A stretch of 64,000 nt of DNA from Aromatoleum buckelii (GTDB lineage Bacteria > Pseudomonadota > Gammaproteobacteria > Burkholderiales > Rhodocyclaceae). The DNA is taken from NCBI RefSeq assembly GCF_012910785.2, contig NZ_WTVH02000008.1, positions 620,001-684,000 of the forward strand, read 5' to 3'. Shown here in pieces: positions 62,373-64,000 of this stretch (its first letter is position 1; each line of letters begins with the position of its first letter). Under the pieces are notes generated by a model. The model did no database searches. It was not told the DNA's origin and saw only the letters and a list, made by a program, of their open reading frames with translations. Both the position numbers and the translations under genes were made by a program.

Positions 62373-64000
62373 TCAGTGAGCAGTCGTCGGCGTTGGGTCC
62401 CCGGCTGTCGGGCGGTGCCTCCACTGGCAATGCGCCTCCCAGTCGACGAACTGTTCGGTCGGAATCGGGAAACCGACGAAATGGCCTTGGGCAGTGTCGC
62501 AGCCGAGCGCCCGCAGGCCGTTCCACTGCCCCTCGCTTTCGACCCCTTCGGCGACGACGCCGAGCCCGAGGTTGTGGCCGAGTTCGACCGTCGAGCGCAC
62601 GATGACTGCCGAGCCGGGGTTCGTCAGCATGCTTGCGACGAACGACTGGTCGATTTTCAGCGAGTCGACGGGCAGCTTCTGCAGGTAGCTCAGGCTCGAG
62701 TAGCCGGTGCCGAAATCGTCGATGAAGAGCTCGACGCCGAGGGCCTTCAGGCGCTGGAGCGTCTTGAGTGCGCCGGCCGGGTCTTCCATCAGGGCGCTTT
62801 CGGTCAGTTCGAACTGCATCATCTCGGGCGGCATCGCCCACGTGGCAAACAGGCTCGAGATGCGGTCGACGAGGCGCGGGTCGCGCAGGTCCTGCGCCGA
62901 CAGATTCACCGACAGCGGCTGGCGGATGCCCTGTTCGAACCACGTGTGGCTCTGGCGGAACGCAGTTTCGAGCACCCAGCGCGTCAGCGGCATGATCAGG
63001 CCGGCACGTTCGGCGAGCGCGATGAATTCGCCCGTCGCGACCATACCGTGCTGCGCGTGCTGCCAGCGCACCAGCGCTTCCGCGCCGCATACTTCGCCGG
63101 ACGAGATCGACACTTTCGGCTGGCAGAACAGCAGCAGTTCGTTCTTGTCGATCGCGCTGCGCAGGTCGCTCATCAGCGCGAGGCGACGCGTGCATTCCTG
63201 ATCGGCAGTGCCTTGGTACAGGGCGAATTTCGCGGCGGTGCGCTTTGCCTGGACGGCGGCGATCTTCGCGCGGCGCAGGATCGCATCGGCAGTGTTGCCG
63301 TGGCCGGGAAACATCGCGACGCCGATGTAAGCGTGCGGGTCGACGGTCAGCGGGCCGAGCGGCACCGGGTCGCAAACTTCGCGCATGATCCGCTGTGCGA
63401 GCCGGATCGCGACTTCAGCGCTGGTGTTCGGCAGGGCGAGCGCGAATTCGTCTTCACCAGCGCGCGCGACGGACCGTCCTTCGCCGGCGAGCTGCGACAG
63501 GCGCCTCGCCATCTCCTGCACCAGCAGGTCCGCCTCTTCGTAGCCCAGCGTGTCGCTGATCTCCTGGAAGTGCCCGATCTTGATGATCAGCAGCGCTAGC
63601 GGATTGTGCGCGGCATGCACCGCTTCGATCGCGGTCGTCAGCTCCTGGTGCAGTGAGGTGCGGTTCGGCAGGCCGGTGAGCGTGTCGAAGAAGGCCATGT
63701 GGCGGATCGTTTCTTCCGCCTCGCGGTGGCGCGCGCGCATCCGCAACGTGCCGATGCCGAAGCCGAGGTCATCGGCCATTTCGCCGAGCAGTGCACATTC
63801 CTGTTCGTTGAAAGCGTCGGGCTCGGCGGCGAAAATCGTCAGGTTGCCCGTCACCCGACCTTCGACCAGCAGCGGAAAGGCCGCGACCGAACCGTAGCCG
63901 CGCTCGATGGCTTCAGTGATCGGGATCGGCAGGTGGGGCGCGACCACGGTGTTGATATCCTGCACGACAGCCGGTTTGCCGGTTCGCACCGCCTGTGCGG
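62373..64000 (-). CDS. GAF-GGDEF-EAL c-di-GMP signalling protein (5' end beyond the right edge)
   Basis: The frame remains open to the right edge, entering in the middle of a GAF domain (TGKPAVVQDI, GSVAAFPLLVEGRVTGNL); a GTG at 63989 is not the true start. A GGDEF domain follows (MAFFDTLTGLPNRTSLHQEL) with its signature degenerated to A-G-E-D-E-F, then an EAL domain with intact AEALVRW, the NLSAQDL segment and DDFGTGYSSLSYLQKLPVD. The protein is probably a c-di-GMP phosphodiesterase with a regulatory GGDEF. At least 540 residues are visible. It ends just left of the icmF terminator. Confidence 0.9.
   Translation of the reverse strand, partial: AQAVRTGKPAVVQDINTVVAPHLPIPITEAIERGYGSVAAFPLLVEGRVTGNLTIFAAEPDAFNEQECALLGEMADDLGFGIGTLRMRARHREAEETIRHMAFFDTLTGLPNRTSLHQELTTAIEAVHAAHNPLALLIIKIGHFQEISDTLGYEEADLLVQEMARRLSQLAGEGRSVARAGEDEFALALPNTSAEVAIRLAQRIMREVCDPVPLGPLTVDPHAYIGVAMFPGHGNTADAILRRAKIAAVQAKRTAAKFALYQGTADQECTRRLALMSDLRSAIDKNELLLFCQPKVSISSGEVCGAEALVRWQHAQHGMVATGEFIALAERAGLIMPLTRWVLETAFRQSHTWFEQGIRQPLSVNLSAQDLRDPRLVDRISSLFATWAMPPEMMQFELTESALMEDPAGALKTLQRLKALGVELFIDDFGTGYSSLSYLQKLPVDSLKIDQSFVASMLTNPGSAVIVRSTVELGHNLGLGVVAEGVESEGQWNGLRALGCDTAQGHFVGFPIPTEQFVDWEAHCQWRHRPTAGDPTPTTAH

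Noticed and set aside
1-64000. Search for tRNA, rRNA, CRISPR arrays, transposases and phage genes
   Set aside because: No cloverleaf with CCA-type end, no regularly spaced repeats, and no transposase or integrase motif was seen; the only dispersed repeat is the 61-bp palindrome.

Overview
The window is a GC-rich (strongly G/C third-position), densely coding chromosome segment whose gene content points to a respiratory betaproteobacterium of the Rhodocyclales type (Azoarcus/Aromatoleum/Thauera-like). This assignment is inferred from gene content: a heme-copper NO reductase, a rhodoquinone methyltransferase, an acetate permease, a B12-dependent acyl-CoA mutase set and a Tad pilus. No rRNA, tRNA, CRISPR array, prophage or insertion sequence was seen.

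Layout. 1-2.8 kb: end of an unknown gene, an acrylyl-CoA reductase-like oxidoreductase, an AhpD-like peroxidase-related protein, ruvC and a small unknown protein. 2.9-7.7 kb: a sigma-54 activator with a Cys-rich PAS domain, divergent from a four-gene cluster (CuA subunit II, catalytic subunit I, SenC/Sco, membrane protein) that matches the norSY-senC-orf1 (sNOR) arrangement. The intergenic region holds palindromic enhancer-like half-sites, an FNR-like box and a -24/-12 promoter in the expected order. 7.7-20.4 kb: EamA transporter, yebC, a SLOG-like protein, a secreted helix-hairpin-helix protein, rquA, rhlE, an M48 protease, btuF, cobQ, a crotonase-family protein, and DUF485-actP.

20.4-39.0 kb: a complete Tad (Flp) pilus locus of fifteen genes read leftward (flp, flp, tadV/cpaA, an AAA ATPase, rcpC/cpaB, rcpA/cpaC, a small lipoprotein, tadG, tadE, tadF, tadZ/cpaE, tadA, tadB, tadC, tadD). 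It is followed by a regulatory block: a small membrane protein, a stand-alone receiver, a lipoprotein, and a NarX/NarL-type kinase and regulator. TGAC-N4-GTCA palindromes resembling CRP sites recur in this block. 39.2-40.6 kb: fumC.

40.7-49.2 kb: the propionyl-CoA to succinyl-CoA pathway. A divergent FCD-type GntR regulator is followed by methylmalonyl-CoA mutase, a DUF433/DUF5615 toxin-antitoxin-like pair wedged into the operon, meaB, pccB and pccA, and a strong terminator. 49.3-58.9 kb: a lysine-2,3-aminomutase-like radical SAM protein, a YpfJ-type metallopeptidase, a VOC protein that may be the missing epimerase, an AraC/NimT divergent pair, a PAS hybrid kinase with an OmpR-type regulator, and another AraC regulator. 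59.0-62.3 kb: the fused isobutyryl-CoA mutase IcmF. 62.4 kb to the right edge: a GAF-GGDEF-EAL protein cut by the window end.

Functional thread: acrylyl-CoA reductase, propionyl-CoA carboxylase, methylmalonyl-CoA mutase with MeaB, IcmF, BtuF and CobQ together form a B12-dependent short and branched acyl-CoA network. The NO reductase cluster, rhodoquinone methyltransferase and FNR-like box suggest life across oxic/anoxic transitions. The Tad pilus and the c-di-GMP protein point to surface attachment.
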